Shown in pieces: positions 1-11,516 of a stretch of DNA of 64,000 nt. The DNA is taken from assembly GCA_004123355.1 (NCBI GenBank), contig SCHM01000002.1, forward strand, positions 2,976,001 to 3,040,000, written 5' to 3'. The DNA comes from Amphirosellinia nigrospora. Its lineage: Eukaryota; Ascomycota; Sordariomycetes; Xylariales; Xylariaceae. The notes beneath the pieces were generated by a model, which made no database searches, was not told the DNA's origin, and saw only the letters and a program-made list of their open reading frames with translations. The first letter of the stretch is position 1, and each line of letters opens with the position of its first letter. The position numbers were made by a program, and so were the translations under genes.

Positions 1-950
1 CAGGGGCATGCATGGATTATTGGGTGATACAGGACGATTGACAGGCATGGTCCCTAATAATCCACTACCATCTCGGCTTCTGAATGGTGGATACGCCGTA
101 TGTAAACCACACAATATACACACTTACACACAAACAAACACACTTGACGATGTCTTCACAACCTAAAAGCGGAAGCATCTTGCGAACATGGTCCCTTAGT
201 ACAGATAGGGCTGACTGCCTGGTGGGGTTGCTCACGGCATGGCGCCGGTGGTCTAGATCATTAATAGAAAAACTTCCAGTCCGGCTGTTTCCAAATCGCG
301 GGTACCTACATTTAAGCACGCTACTTCTCACTGCGAGTATACTCAATGCAGAAGGTGGGTGAGGACTACCTACACGATACGAGATCTTGACGTGTGGGTA
401 AGTAAAAACGTAAAATCTCACGGTTCACTAAAGCCGACTGATGGAAAGCCATCGGAAATCGCGTCATGGTAACCGCTTCCAAATTTCTTAACGCCGAGCT
501 CAGCCACCTGCGTATCTGTGCGTGGTAGTCTTGTTCGACTGTCAATCTCTTCCATACGCGCGATAGGTCACCGATCTCACGTCGAATGGTTCTCAGCTCC
601 CTTGGCTCATTTATTGGTTGGGGAGTGGGTACCGTCTCATGCTACTATAGAAGTTTGGGTCACGTCTGACCGGGGAAGGGAGAAAGAAATAAGCTTCTGT
701 GGACAGGCAGCAGAATACAAACATGGGTCAGAAGTAGGGTCAGCACCAACCCAACAGCGCGAAATTGAGGGAATAGATACCCTTAGTAGTGCGCCCGCAC
801 GCTACGCTGTAGACTTACTAGGTCTGACATGTATCTAGGGGAAATCCTCATGGTGAGATGAGCGCATTCACGCACTGAGACTAACACCACACTACCTCAC
901 ACTACAATACACTAAACCAGCGATACGAAATACTGTGTAAAGGAGCCGAC

Positions 951-974
951 AACAAATCAACAAATCAACAAATC
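951..974. repeat. 8-bp tandem repeat, three copies
   Basis: The unit AACAAATC occurs three times head to tail without mismatch. It is noncoding simple repeat DNA. Confidence 0.85.
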
Positions 975-1416
975 CAGGGCCCAAACTACGGCTACATACT
1001 ATGTAGTATGTACCATGGCATCATATCAACTGCCTCTACATCATAGGTAATTCGTTGGCTGTGTAGATAGAGATGGACGCGGAGCAAGGACGAGATCGAG
1101 TTCTATTCCCAGGACAGAAGTGATAGCACTCTACCATTCGCGCTATACGCAGCGAGCCGTCAAACTAGGCACCGCATCGCTGTGTTCTGTAATTAGCATC
1201 AGTCATTGTTTAGGTATAAGTAATGTAAATAGTTAGCTAGCTAGTCAGTCTACCCTTGCAACCTGACGGATACAGACCAGGGAGAGACCAGGTATAGTAG
1301 CACCGATAGCAAGCTTCGGTTGGCTCCATCAGTCTGAATTTAAGGTTGAGCACTGCGGCAAAGGACCTACCTAGTACTTATGGACCTACTTAGGGAGTAC
1401 CTGATGCTACCCGAAA

Positions 1417-1446
1417 ATGCCCATACATGCCCATATATGCCCATAT
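1417..1446. repeat. 10-bp tandem repeat, three copies
   Basis: The unit ATGCCCATAY is repeated three times in a row; the first copy ends in C and the other two in T. It is noncoding. Confidence 0.85.
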
Positions 1447-1831
1447 ATGTAACATGTTACAGGTCGACGCCCCCCTCTTGCATCGTCCCTGCCTATCAGT
1501 TCTAGTCCTCGATCCAAACCTTATTTGTTGGTAAGGCAGGCACGGGATGGTGTGAGTAAGTATATCACTACATACTCTCCCATCGCAGGTGTCCTTGCCG
1601 CTCACCCGACGGTTTACCTTTTACACATTTGTCTTTGAGGACCAACTACCCATCTCATCAGCAGACACTTCCATTACAAGGACAACAAACGAAGACACGA
1701 ATAGAGCATTGACAAAGAAACTAGCCCATCAATTACAATACCAAAACAATATGGGTGTGAGTCTTTCACGCATACACATATAAAGTTGTCGAGTCCTTTC
1801 AAGAGCCAAGAGAGATTATGGTAGATAATAG

Positions 1832-1849
1832 CTATCTATCTATCTATCT
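1832..1849. repeat. CTAT tetranucleotide microsatellite
   Basis: About four and a half copies of CTAT lie roughly 190 bp upstream of the first gene start. Tetranucleotide tracts like this are length-variable. Confidence 0.85.
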
Positions 1850-2039
1850 CAGCCCGGCCAAGAGATCTCTTTGTCCACAGCATACCCGACTGGGTGCACG
1901 CCAAGCGTCCTGCCCCTCTAGGCCCGAATTCCTTATCCCCCGAGCAAGGCGCCCTGCCAAGACCCATACTCCAAACGCCAAGGAGAATCACCCAAGTCCA
2001 AGCACATTTTAGGGGGGCTAGCCGCACGGGCGAGTCGGC

Positions 2040-2599
2040 ATGGGGGATGCGGCGCGGTTCAAACTGCCATCATGGCCACCACGAGTTCACCTCTTCAATC
2101 GCGGTCGCGAACGTGCCATTCACCACAACGACGACGAGAAGAACAGAGGTAGCACTAGCGGTAGTGGCAGCGACAGCAGTACCTACGAGTCCGACCCGGA
2201 AGCTAATCATATTAAAACCCCCGAGATGCTGGGATCATCGGAGCCTGCTTACCACAGGCTACAGTCGCCCGAGGCGACATTCAAGTCTAAGTTGTTGCTT
2301 AAGTTGAGGCAACGGCGCATCCGCTGGACTTTATCCGGCGTTCTAGTCTTCGGCACCATAACCATCATATTACTCTCCACGCTGCTCACTCGCCATACAA
2401 TGGCCGGACTTGACACTCTCTTCAAGGTATGGGTGAATTTAATTGATTTCATTGCTTTGCGTGAATTTGAATCTTTCGTCGCGGGCAGGCATGGAAAATA
2501 TTGGTTGAGAACATCCTGCGAATTTTATTGCCAGTTTACCTTCCCAGCAACCAAAGTGTGTTGCGGGACGAATTGCCGATTGTTTGGGACTGCCGATAA
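2040..2599 (+). CDS. putative small membrane protein, one intron (unrecognised)
   Basis: I do not recognise this family. The ATG at 2040 opens 129 codons. They contain a polar, Ser/Gly/Asp-rich N-terminal region, a basic stretch (KLRQRRIRW) and one hydrophobic segment at about residues 99-117 (SGVLVFGTITIILLSTLL). The positive-inside rule predicts a cytoplasmic N-terminus. A 62-bp intron (2427-2488, GTATGG donor, CAG acceptor, phase 0) would join exon 2, which encodes an amphipathic stretch beginning AWKILVENILRILLP and stops at 2599, giving about 165 residues. Unspliced, the frame stays open into the downstream esterase, so this could instead be a membrane-anchoring N-terminus of that enzyme. 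I prefer two genes because 2745 has a good CAAAATGG start context and the esterase is complete from there. Confidence 0.4.
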
Positions 2600-2744
2600 A
2601 TTACTCAACTCGGGCTACCACCCTCAACCGTGGACCCTCACCATTTTTTTTCATGTCACTGCGTCTCCCTTCTTTCATCATCGCTCATCGCTCTTGAACG
2701 AACTAGCTGTCTACGATCTTCCACGCGATTCACAAGCTGACAAA

Positions 2745-4631
2745 ATGGTACAGACAACAACCACCCTCACTTTAAAACAGGGCAACTACTTAGGTCAGGT
2801 CATCAGCGCCAGCACATCCTCACCGCGCGCCATTCAGGCTTTCCTGGGCGTCCCGTACGCTCAGTCGACCGCAGGACAGAACCGCTTCCGACCACCACAA
2901 GCTCTCGAAATCAAGGCCCATTCGGACACTACCTACCACGCCCTCCAGTGGGGACAAATCTGCACACAGGGCAAGCCTGCGTCCGGACATGGCGAGGACT
3001 GCCTCAACGTGAACATCTTCCGTCCTCACTTTGGCGATGACGCGAAGTCGATTGCGGCAGAGGAGAAGCGTCTTGGCGTGAATGGCAAGAAGCTCCCCGT
3101 CGTGGCGTATGTGCACGGTGGCGGATTCAACATGGGCAGTGGCAAGGAAAGGAACATGGCCAGCTTTGCAGCGTTTGCTGACTCGCCTATCGTCGCTATC
3201 AGCTTCAACTACCGTGTCGGCCCTCTCGGATTCTTGCCGAGTGCCGTGACGGCGAAGCAGGGTCTGCTGAACCTGGGCTTGAAGGACCAACAGTTCTTCT
3301 TCGAGTGGATGAGGACCAACCTCCCTGATATTGGTGGTGACCCTAATAATGTCACGATAATGGGGCTGAGTGCTGGGTCTCACTCGGTAAGACATACTCC
3401 CAATCATTCCAGACCTGCACCTGCGTGCGATACAGTTACCAAGAGCGTGCAACTAATAGAGCATATATAGATCGGGCACCAATTAATATCCTACGCGCCA
3501 GCGAACAAACTCAATAAGAAACCACCTCCATTCCAAAAAGCTATAATCGAATCTGGCGGTGCAACAGCGGGCGGTGTTTGTCCCAGACCACCCTCTCCAT
3601 GAGGAACAATTTAAAGAATTCTTAATGCAATGCGGTATCGCCGATGGCTATGACGAGGATAAGCTCTTCGATATGTTGCGCGACCTACCGTATAACACCC
3701 TTGTGAACGCCGGACAAGCGATGTGGAATGCCTGGTCCGGCACCCTCCGGTGGCCCTTCCAGCCCGTCATCGATGGCCCCGGGGCGTGGTCCCAGACTTA
3801 CCCATCAACTCGTGGCGGAAGGGCAACGTACTCCGCATCCCGACACTAACAGGCTTTAACACCAACGAAGGGGCCGTGTTCGTCCCGCAGCATGAGAACC
3901 AACCCACCGCCGTGCGTAGTCTCCTGGGTTCCATTATCCCTGCGCTCAACGCAACCGATCTCGATCAGCTCGACCAGTTATACCCTAACACTAGCACGAC
4001 CCAGGGCAAGGCGCTGTATGCCAACGCGGGGCAGTCGACGCGCTTTGGTACCCAGTTCTGGCGCCTTGACGACTCGTACGCACATTACGCCTATATCTGC
4101 CCGTGCTGCAGACCGCGTCGTTGGCATCGTCCGCCCACAATGCCGCCCTGTGTACGTATACCATTATGCGGCACGGTCAGCAGCTTTCGGGGCCGCCGAC
4201 CATGCGGATGAGGCGCCCATCGTGACACATGACATGAGCCGCATCGGGCAGTACCCGGTCTGACCGCCGTCGCGGACGCCATGACGGGGGCGTGGACGCG
4301 GTTTGCGGTGACAGGGGATCCGAACCTCTCCCACTCGGGCGAGAAGTCCGAGTTTACCTGGCCGCGGTACTATAGCCCATTCGACGAGAATGACGCTGAC
4401 TCCGATGACGCCGATGCCGGGCGTATCGCGCTTTTCGGCGACGGCAACGACGAGGCGATGGACGGCGCTGGCACACACAGCACTGGCACACCTGTGCAAG
4501 ATGTCCCGCTTACCGAGCGTAATAAATCAGAATGTCGGTACTGGTGGCCGCGCGTAGTATATAGCGAAGGGTGGGCAAATGGCTCCTTGAGCATATCGTC
4601 GGTGAAGTCCCAACCTAAGGCAAAGCTGTGA
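2745..4631 (+). CDS. type-B carboxylesterase/lipase (COesterase family)
   Basis: An alpha/beta-hydrolase of the type-B carboxylesterase family, which hydrolyses carboxylic esters. Visible motifs are the N-terminal GVPYAQ block, EDCLNVNIF, the oxyanion-hole HGGGF, the strand-turn FNYRVGPLGFL, and the nucleophile elbow GLSAGS, in place of the commoner GESAG. An 84-bp intron (3386-3469) follows the elbow. Downstream come IESGGATA, a GFNTNEGAVF stretch containing the expected acidic-residue region, and a C-terminal part ending at 4631. No signal peptide is seen from the 2745 start, so the protein is probably intracellular. The coding similarity moves between frames near 3570, 3782, 4101, 4147 and 4255. 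Each step is explained by one base short in a G or C run. This could be a recent pseudogene, but the same defect affects most genes in the window, so an assembly artefact is more likely. Confidence 0.8.
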
Positions 4632-6187
4632 GGCCTTCTGCTTATATTATACAATGCTGTTGCGGGGCAGAGGACACCGCTTCGCGACTTTGTGTTAAGG
4701 GGGAGACCTTGGAGGATAGGTCTCCAGAAAAGAGAATGTTATATGCCCGTTACGAAGGGTCACTTGCTTTACGAATTACCGCAGAAGCTCAAATCGAAAG
4801 AGTTGCAGCTTCGACTCGAACTCGGACTCGGCGGTAGCTGGACTACATTAAGAATCGCAGAGCGTTCGTGATTTCGTCGACGCAGACGGCCCTACCTACT
4901 ACAGAAATAAGAAGATGGAGCGCTGAGAAGACGGTCTTGGCGACTCCGAACCTCTCTCCATCCAGACAATTGTTCGCTGCTTGGATGACGAGCTTTAATA
5001 TACCTACGGGAGAGAGGAACACCACAACCCCAGCCCTTTTAGGAGCAAGACTCATGAAAGACAGCTGTGCCCGAATGTCTCGGAATGACCCTTGCATTCT
5101 TCCTTTGTTTACGTAGTTGGATATCCCGCTTTTGCAAGACCTGGATAACAAACGACCCAAGGTACAAACAACATAGATGTACATACACATAGACCTGTAC
5201 TTATAGAGACGGTCCTGGATTGGAGGAACGAATTGTATTGTATATATAGACTCAGAGCGCCTCTGCGCATGATTTAGCATAGCGACACATTTTTCACTTG
5301 AATACATCTCTGCAACCAGAATATCCCGAAATCTAAATTCTCTCCGTAGACGAAGTAATACCGATTTATAAAAATTTATGAAGTGAGAACTCATTCATCG
5401 TAGATTTCGCGAATCGACATGCATGTACGACTAAAAACCATGAAATGCAACCTCTCACGGGGATTCAGTACCACCAATGAATTGACGGTTCAAAAGATTA
5501 ATGCTCAAGCATTGCGCAAGTTTCAAAATTAACATATAATAGAAGCTTTAGATTTGTATGTACAGTACATTACCAAAATAGGTAACAAGTTGACAGGCTC
5601 GCGCCTGTCATATTCAATCACTATTGGGTCAAAGTCTTATGATTTCTATCATATTTGACTCAGAACCATAAAGTCTCTCCCCAAAACCACATATACCCCA
5701 CAACTTGGAACGTCTTAACCAACCCAAAAAAAAGCCTGTTGCCCAAGAATGCTTTTCCCCAAGAACCCTTGAATAAACAAGAAATCCAAAAATTACTGTA
5801 CGTGGTGAGTGGATTGGATTCGATAGCATGATCCAAAATTGAAGAATATGTAGGCTAAATATGCAATAAAAATGACAGGTAGAATATTGTGTTGTGAGCC
5901 AACGTCCAATTGCCGAGATTCCTGGTGAGATCGAGAAGCAATATTATAACCTGTATATACCGTGTATATGTCTCACAAAAGTTCGCGAGCACAGTTGTCA
6001 GATGACGAGCTGCTAGGCAATTATTGCGGTTTCGTGATGTAATGGCGTGAAGAGTGCTGAAGAGTTAAATAAAAATTTGGGTATCAGTATGATAGAAGCA
6101 CGAAGGCGTGCATGGTGACAGTTTGTTTTTCATTTTCGTTCCCTTTTGTCGTGCCAGAATCTTGGCCCAAGATATCGTCCCGTACCA
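4632..6187. other. intergenic region
   Basis: AT-richer DNA between two genes whose 3' ends face each other, so it should hold both 3' UTRs. Open frames on both strands overlap at 4843-5394, up to 183 codons, but show no recognisable motif or codon pattern. Confidence 0.5.
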
Positions 6188-7420
6188 TTAGAAGTTCTGA
6201 GAGATGCCAGCGCTTTGTTGGGGTAGGGAGAAGGGTTTTGAATCTGCGTGTTTCTTCGGCAGGGTTGTCACGAATTACGGGTTGAACCTGGCCGCCGTTC
6301 GGATTATCGGTGTATGGATCACTGTAAGGGTTACTAGAACCATACTGATCATAATAAGCAGCGCCTCCATAGGCTGGGTTTTCACCAGAACCATCAGATC
6401 TTCCCGCCGCACTGTAAGAAGACGAGGCATTCGAAGGGCCGCGGTGGACATTGCTACGGTTATCGGCCGAATTAGGGCCCATGGCACCAAGGATCTCGCC
6501 TTCGGGTGTATGTGATCCGTCGCTCATCAAAGGTTCGCCTGATCTCGTGTCAGAAAAGTTTCCTAGTGGCGGGGAGGTTCCATCGGAATGAGCCGCACCT
6601 GCTCCGGACATGGTAGTGGAGGCCTTGCGCCCTGTAGAGCCCGCAAGTGTGGTAGATCCCCAACCGCGATATCCTGAAGATCCATCTTCCTTCATTTCGT
6701 ATGCACCCGCAGCGCCTACGTTCGGAAGGGTAGGGTCATTTGGGTTGTATGCATAGTCTTCTACTTCCTTTCTCCTTTCCTCTTCGGCATGCATGCGCTG
6801 TTTACGCTTTCTCCAGAAAAATAACCCGGCCAGGACTATCAAAGCTACACCCACGATAGGGACAACGACAGCAACGGCAATCTTGCTATTCTGGTTCAAA
6901 CCGTCGAGTGGTCTTTGCCTCCTGAGATCAAGGTTGGGGTGCCAGATGCCGAGGTGCTGGAAGTGGTGGCAGGGTTTCCAGATCCGGTCGCGAAGGAGGT
7001 AACGGTAGTTGTTGCTGTCGAATCGCTGCTAGTGGGAGCCGGTGTCGACGAGGGGGGCGTACTATTCGACTCCGTGGTGCTCGGGGGCGTGGATGATGAA
7101 GGAGGTGGTGTCTCGCTTGATGACGAAGACTCGCTGCTACTCGAAGTTGGGGTGGTGGAGTCGAAGAGGTCGTTGGTGGGTGTTGAAGATGTAGAGGTCG
7201 GTGGTGTTGACGTGGACGTAGGCGGGTTACTCGTAGTTGAGCTCGTAGTTGGAGGTGGTGTTGACGACGACGATGTTGAAGGCGGAGTGCTAGTAGTGTC
7301 TGGAGGGGGCGTAGAGGAAGAGGAAGGCGGGTTACTGGTGCTCTTGGTTGGAGACGGAGTCGCCGTCGACGACGAAGTGTCGACGACGGGTGTAGAGGAG
7401 TTGGTGGGATTTCCCGACAT
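6188..7420 (-). CDS. Ser/Thr/Pro-rich single-pass membrane protein (cell-wall sensor-like)
   Basis: From the ATG at 7420 the protein has about 170 residues of almost pure Ser/Thr/Pro, a mucin-like region likely to be O-mannosylated. One membrane helix follows (IAVAVVVPIVGVALIVLAG), then a basic stop-transfer (FFWRKRKQR). The long cytoplasmic tail contains EEERRKEVEDYAYNPNDP, YEMKEDGSSGYRGWG and GEPLMSDGSHTPEGEILGAMGP. This is the layout of Mid2/Wsc-type wall-stress sensors, but no WSC cysteine domain is present. The tail resembles a conserved hypothetical family that I recall from Sordariomycetes, ending in QQSAGISQNF, which is readable up to the stop at 6188. Three frame steps (about 6901, 6258 and 6221) each equal one missing base in a C run of the coding strand. 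No signal peptide is obvious at this start. The sensor role is inference. Confidence 0.65.
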
Positions 7421-7467
7421 GATGACCTGACCCCTTTGTTGGACTCTGAACGTCAAGCGCCGCCTGT

Positions 7468-7766
7468 CTAGAGGCATATTGTTAGCACGAAAAAAAAAAA
7501 AAAAAAAAACCGTGTGCCAAAGAATTCGCAAGGCAGAGTAATTCTGGAAACAGGCATCTCTAATAGAGAGTAACATGGGCACACATATGACGGGACCCGG
7601 AGGGAGTAGAATGTATCTGCACAACGGTCGGGGTGGAACTGTCTCGACCACAGGCGAGCCAGACTGTGGAACGAGGTAATTGTGCGCAGATGCACTGATG
7701 CACAGAAGCACAAGCTCGTGGCGTCGGCATGGCGGGCAGTTCAACGGGGACGACGGCGCATCATAC
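7468..7766 (-). other. inferred 5'-UTR intron with T20 tract
   Basis: On the minus strand a GTATGA donor at 7766 and a branch-like GCTAAC followed by CTCTAG ending at 7468 bracket a 299-bp stretch. It carries a run of 20 T just upstream of the branch site. The intron would lie in the leader of the membrane-protein gene starting at 7420. Splicing is predicted from signals only. Confidence 0.35.
7490..7509. repeat. A20 homopolymer
   Basis: Twenty consecutive A on the plus strand (T on the coding strand of the neighbouring gene). The true length is uncertain because homopolymers in this window appear to be under-called. Confidence 0.9.
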
Positions 7767-10700
7767 CTTGTTTGAAGGGGTGGGCCCGGCGAAGGGAGAC
7801 GGCTTGTATGCCAGTAGACCAGGATAAATCGACGATTGAGAGTCTCGAGTCGATCGGTGTGAGCGATCAGGGACGAGTGACGCGGCCGGAGTGAGTGTGA
7901 GACGAGATGGGGTGAGACGAGGAGAGCTAAAGTAGTCGATAGAGTTCAAAAGATATGCAAAAGACCAGCCAACCAAGAAAAGTAGATGTAAGAGCAGGGT
8001 GAAAAAAGAATTTAGGTGCTTCAAGTTGTTGGCCAACTAGAGATGTTGTTGCCCGAGGGTTGCAACAGAGTGCGGTACCACGGATGTGAGTGGACGGGAT
8101 TGGACAGGATAGGATGGCAATTGGGAGTGAGCAAGTGAGCGAGACCCGGCTAAGCAAGCAGCGAGGCGACCCAGACCACCAGAACTAATGCAATGTAAGT
8201 ACAGCTGTATTGTGGCGGAGCCCTCGTGTTTCTGTTGATGTGTCGCTCGGCCCGTATTTACTAGCGTTCAGCAGATGATAGGATGAGGAAGATCAACTTG
8301 CACACTGATCAAACCGGAGGGTTAGTGATAGTGTGCCCTCAACACAATTGAAAGCTTTAGTGAGATGGATGAACATGTCTAAAGAGCAAACCAAATGAAA
8401 AGTGCTTTGCTTGAGAGATACTCTGAGAGAATGAGAGAGGGAAGAGAGGAGAGGTCATCTTACTGTGAGACAGAGATAAGTTGGGAAATAGATTGAGGCG
8501 GCAGAGGCACAGCTAGCCGTAGCAACAGGGCCCGTCAGGAACGGCAGCGAATCAACTGCGACCAATCTTCGATTGGCTCAGGTGAAATTTGCCCCGATCA
8601 GATTTCTACTATGTACTTAAGACTCCACTTCTATCCACCGTCCGCTTTGGTGCTAGGCACTGCCATCGACAACCCCCGTCTTCGTGTCGCACCGCACCGC
8701 ATTCTGCATTCCTTGTTGCGCGTGCCAGATGGCAAAAGCCGCCCGCTATCATGGCTTGGGATAGGCAGCGCAACAGCAATCAGCTCTGCCGACCTAGGTA
8801 GGTGTCATCAAACTTCCAACTGTCTTGGATGATGCGGATGACGGCACCACCATGACCAAAGATGATATATCCCAAGTAACGACAACAACAATCAAGTTAG
8901 GTGCTCTGCATGCCATGACAAGCATGCTTGTCAGTTTCGTAACATCCTCCACAATCCGTTGCTGTAATTACTGACTCATTACAAGTATTCATTCAGCTTC
9001 TTTTCACCTGTTGTTTTATATGCTCGCCGTGGACGGTACGTTGCAGGTCCCGCGCTGTACATACCTCTAAACTTGAACCCCACGATTTATAGAAATCGGG
9101 TCAACACAGATTCTGCGTACTGTTTACTATATATTTGACGGACGCCGCCCACCTTCTCTCCTTAGCACAATGGCCTACTTCCAAGGTTGTCTTGGGTCGA
9201 CACACTGGGAGGGGCTATTGCTTCATGAGCATATTTGAAACGAGCTTCTTGCGTCTTCCTATTATTCTAAACCCCGCATATTGGGGGCTGCTACTTTACC
9301 AAACAACCACCTGTACGGTTGCTTACCATCTCCCCGACTCCGTCAGAGCCCGATAGGTCAACTCAACGCAGCCAGTAGTTGAGCCCCAAACATCACCTAA
9401 AACATCAGCAAGCTCACTACTACTGCTACGCTGCAATGTACTTTGACGATGGTGCAGTTACCGAGAAAGCCAATAATGGTATATGAACAGCAGCCGAAAC
9501 CAATCGAGCCCCAGCATAAACTTGCCCGCACGCATGCAGCCTGCTTCAAGATTTCACCCTATTTTCCCATTCTTTTAATCGCGCCAGGCTCCACCGTAAT
9601 TCGTTACCAATAAGCACAGGAGTTGACGAGCGGCCTCCAAGGTTTGCATGCCGGCTCGGGTACTAAGACTGGTACTAACCCATCCTATGTAAAATACACT
9701 GTTCCTTCGAAGAACAAAAGTTTTATGTTGGTAGCACGTCTTGGCCTTGGATCTTTATCACACGTGGATGTTGGATTGGTAGCCCTATACTGTCGAGTGT
9801 GTCAGGCTGATTTGTTTCAGAGGTTTTATCACAATTGACCTATTCTTATCTCGACCTGTTGAGCTTATCAAACGCCTCCTCTGAACAGATCAGATCAAAT
9901 AAGTACACCAGTAGTTCAGTAACTTGTTTAGTGCAATTTACCCCCATTGACAAATGACGACATTAACACGGAGATCTGCGGCCCACAAATGGTAATGGCG
10001 ATGAAAAACGGGATGGGGGAACATCTGGGGCCTAGTACTAAACTTGAACTCGGAAATGGTTCACCGAGGTAAAGCCTGCGCCGGCGTTCCAGGTAGCTTC
10101 CTATAGTAGCTACCCAGCTGCTACGCAAAAAACGGATTCGATCGGATTTCTTTCTGGGCGTCTTCTAGATTGAAAACTAAAACGGAGTATTTAGCTTGCT
10201 TTTCTACCGCAAGAAGATAGCAGCGAAACTCGGACGTTCCGCCGTCTATGGCATATAAGATTGGATATTTCAGTAAATAAAATCCAGGCTATGTATGGCC
10301 CGCGCTCTGTTTTGCCCCCTTGGAGAGACGAAAAGGGACTGGAGAGGTGGTGAGACCACGTACTATAAGCTCATGTCACCAGAACAGTCTACTGTAACGT
10401 ATGAATCGCAACGCAGGCAAGAAAAGAGTCAATGGCTGACATCATGATTCTCTTCAGGCATGTTCAAGATCAACCGGAGCAAAAACACGGAACCTAACGT
10501 AATCTTACGTCGATGCGTGGTTTATTCCCCGTCTATAATGGCCAAAAGACGGTACCTTCTATTATTACCTATTTGCAGGGTTACGCCCTGGTAGTGATCA
10601 TTCTGTGCGTTCCCTGTTCTAAACCAGATACGGCGGAGCCTTTTCATAGCCAAGCCCATAATAGCTACGCCGTGTTGAACTGTACGGCACACTAGAGTTG

Positions 10701-11516
10701 CAGAGCACTATTTTTCAGACCAAGACTTAGAGATCAAAAGCTATCAGGCAACGATGTTACAGAGTTAGGGAGTGTAACCTAGTTTCATCAGTGTCGCCGT
10801 CGTGTAGAGCTGGTCTTACTCCATCACTTAAGACGGCGCAAAATTCGGCCCACGTTTACGTAAATCGCTCGTATTCTCCACGGTCGAAGAAAAAGATAAG
10901 TATCCGAATGATCCGAGGGTGCAATTCACCTATGGTACAACTTTGCTTCTCAGTTCGGTATAACAATAGACTGGATTACAAGAATACTTTGATCGCTGCT
11001 TAACCTAAGCATCGTAAATATATTTATTCGGTGTATGCAAGTCATCTTCCATCGTAGCCTAACCCGTGGTGCGAGCGTGACAGGCGGCTGACTATAAACA
11101 GGCAGAATATGTCCAATCTTGTAAATAACAGGTAGGCAGGTAGGTATTTGCTGGGTCCTATATTCCTTTCTATATACGTGACCGAATGAGCCCGTCGTGC
11201 CAAAAAAGATAAAGTACCGCCAGAGCTGGAATGGTAACCGGTTCGTAAATGGTGTCCAGGTAGAGAGGAACAACGCCTGACCCCGATGATTGGAAAGGTA
11301 GTAAAAGAAAAAAAAAAGGCATTAACAAATACAGTATATCGAAAATCTGTCGGGCCGGTTGGCGAAATTCTGACAGATATAGTTCCCAGGTATAGCCGAT
11401 CCCATCTATTGTCAACTCCCATGCCATGATGTTATGTATATATACCGAGATTGTGACATCAAATGTGCCGAGATGGTGTTGTCGTGCGTGTCATGAAACG
11501 AAATAGAGAGAACTGA
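7767..11516. other. long intergenic region
   Basis: It lies between two minus-strand genes. The first 400-700 bp are rich in GA/GT runs on the plus strand (CT-rich on the gene strand), as expected for a fungal promoter and leader. The remainder shows only short open frames without motifs. No RNA gene or mobile element was recognised. Confidence 0.55.

Larger units (their letters stand above)
1..2039. other. intergenic region with short tandem repeats
   Basis: No protein family was recognised in any frame; the open frames are short and lack conserved motifs. The stretch holds three small tandem repeats (951-974, 1417-1446, 1832-1849; listed separately) and several TACCTA/TAGGTA motifs, for example around 1367-1400. 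It presumably includes the promoter and leader of the gene starting at 2040. Confidence 0.6.

Noticed and set aside
2745-4631. Carboxylesterase as a true pseudogene
   Set aside because: Its five frame steps are the same single-base run deficits that occur in essential genes throughout the window, so a technical cause is more likely.
4843-5394. 183-codon open frame on the minus strand, overlapped by an 82-codon frame on the plus strand
   Set aside because: No motif, codon bias or domain pattern; located in AT-rich DNA between converging genes. Frames of this length are expected by chance in 64 kb.
6915-7430. 171-codon Val/Gly/Asp-rich open frame opposite the mucin-like region
   Set aside because: It is the antisense of a Ser/Thr/Pro codon repeat, which automatically lacks stops.
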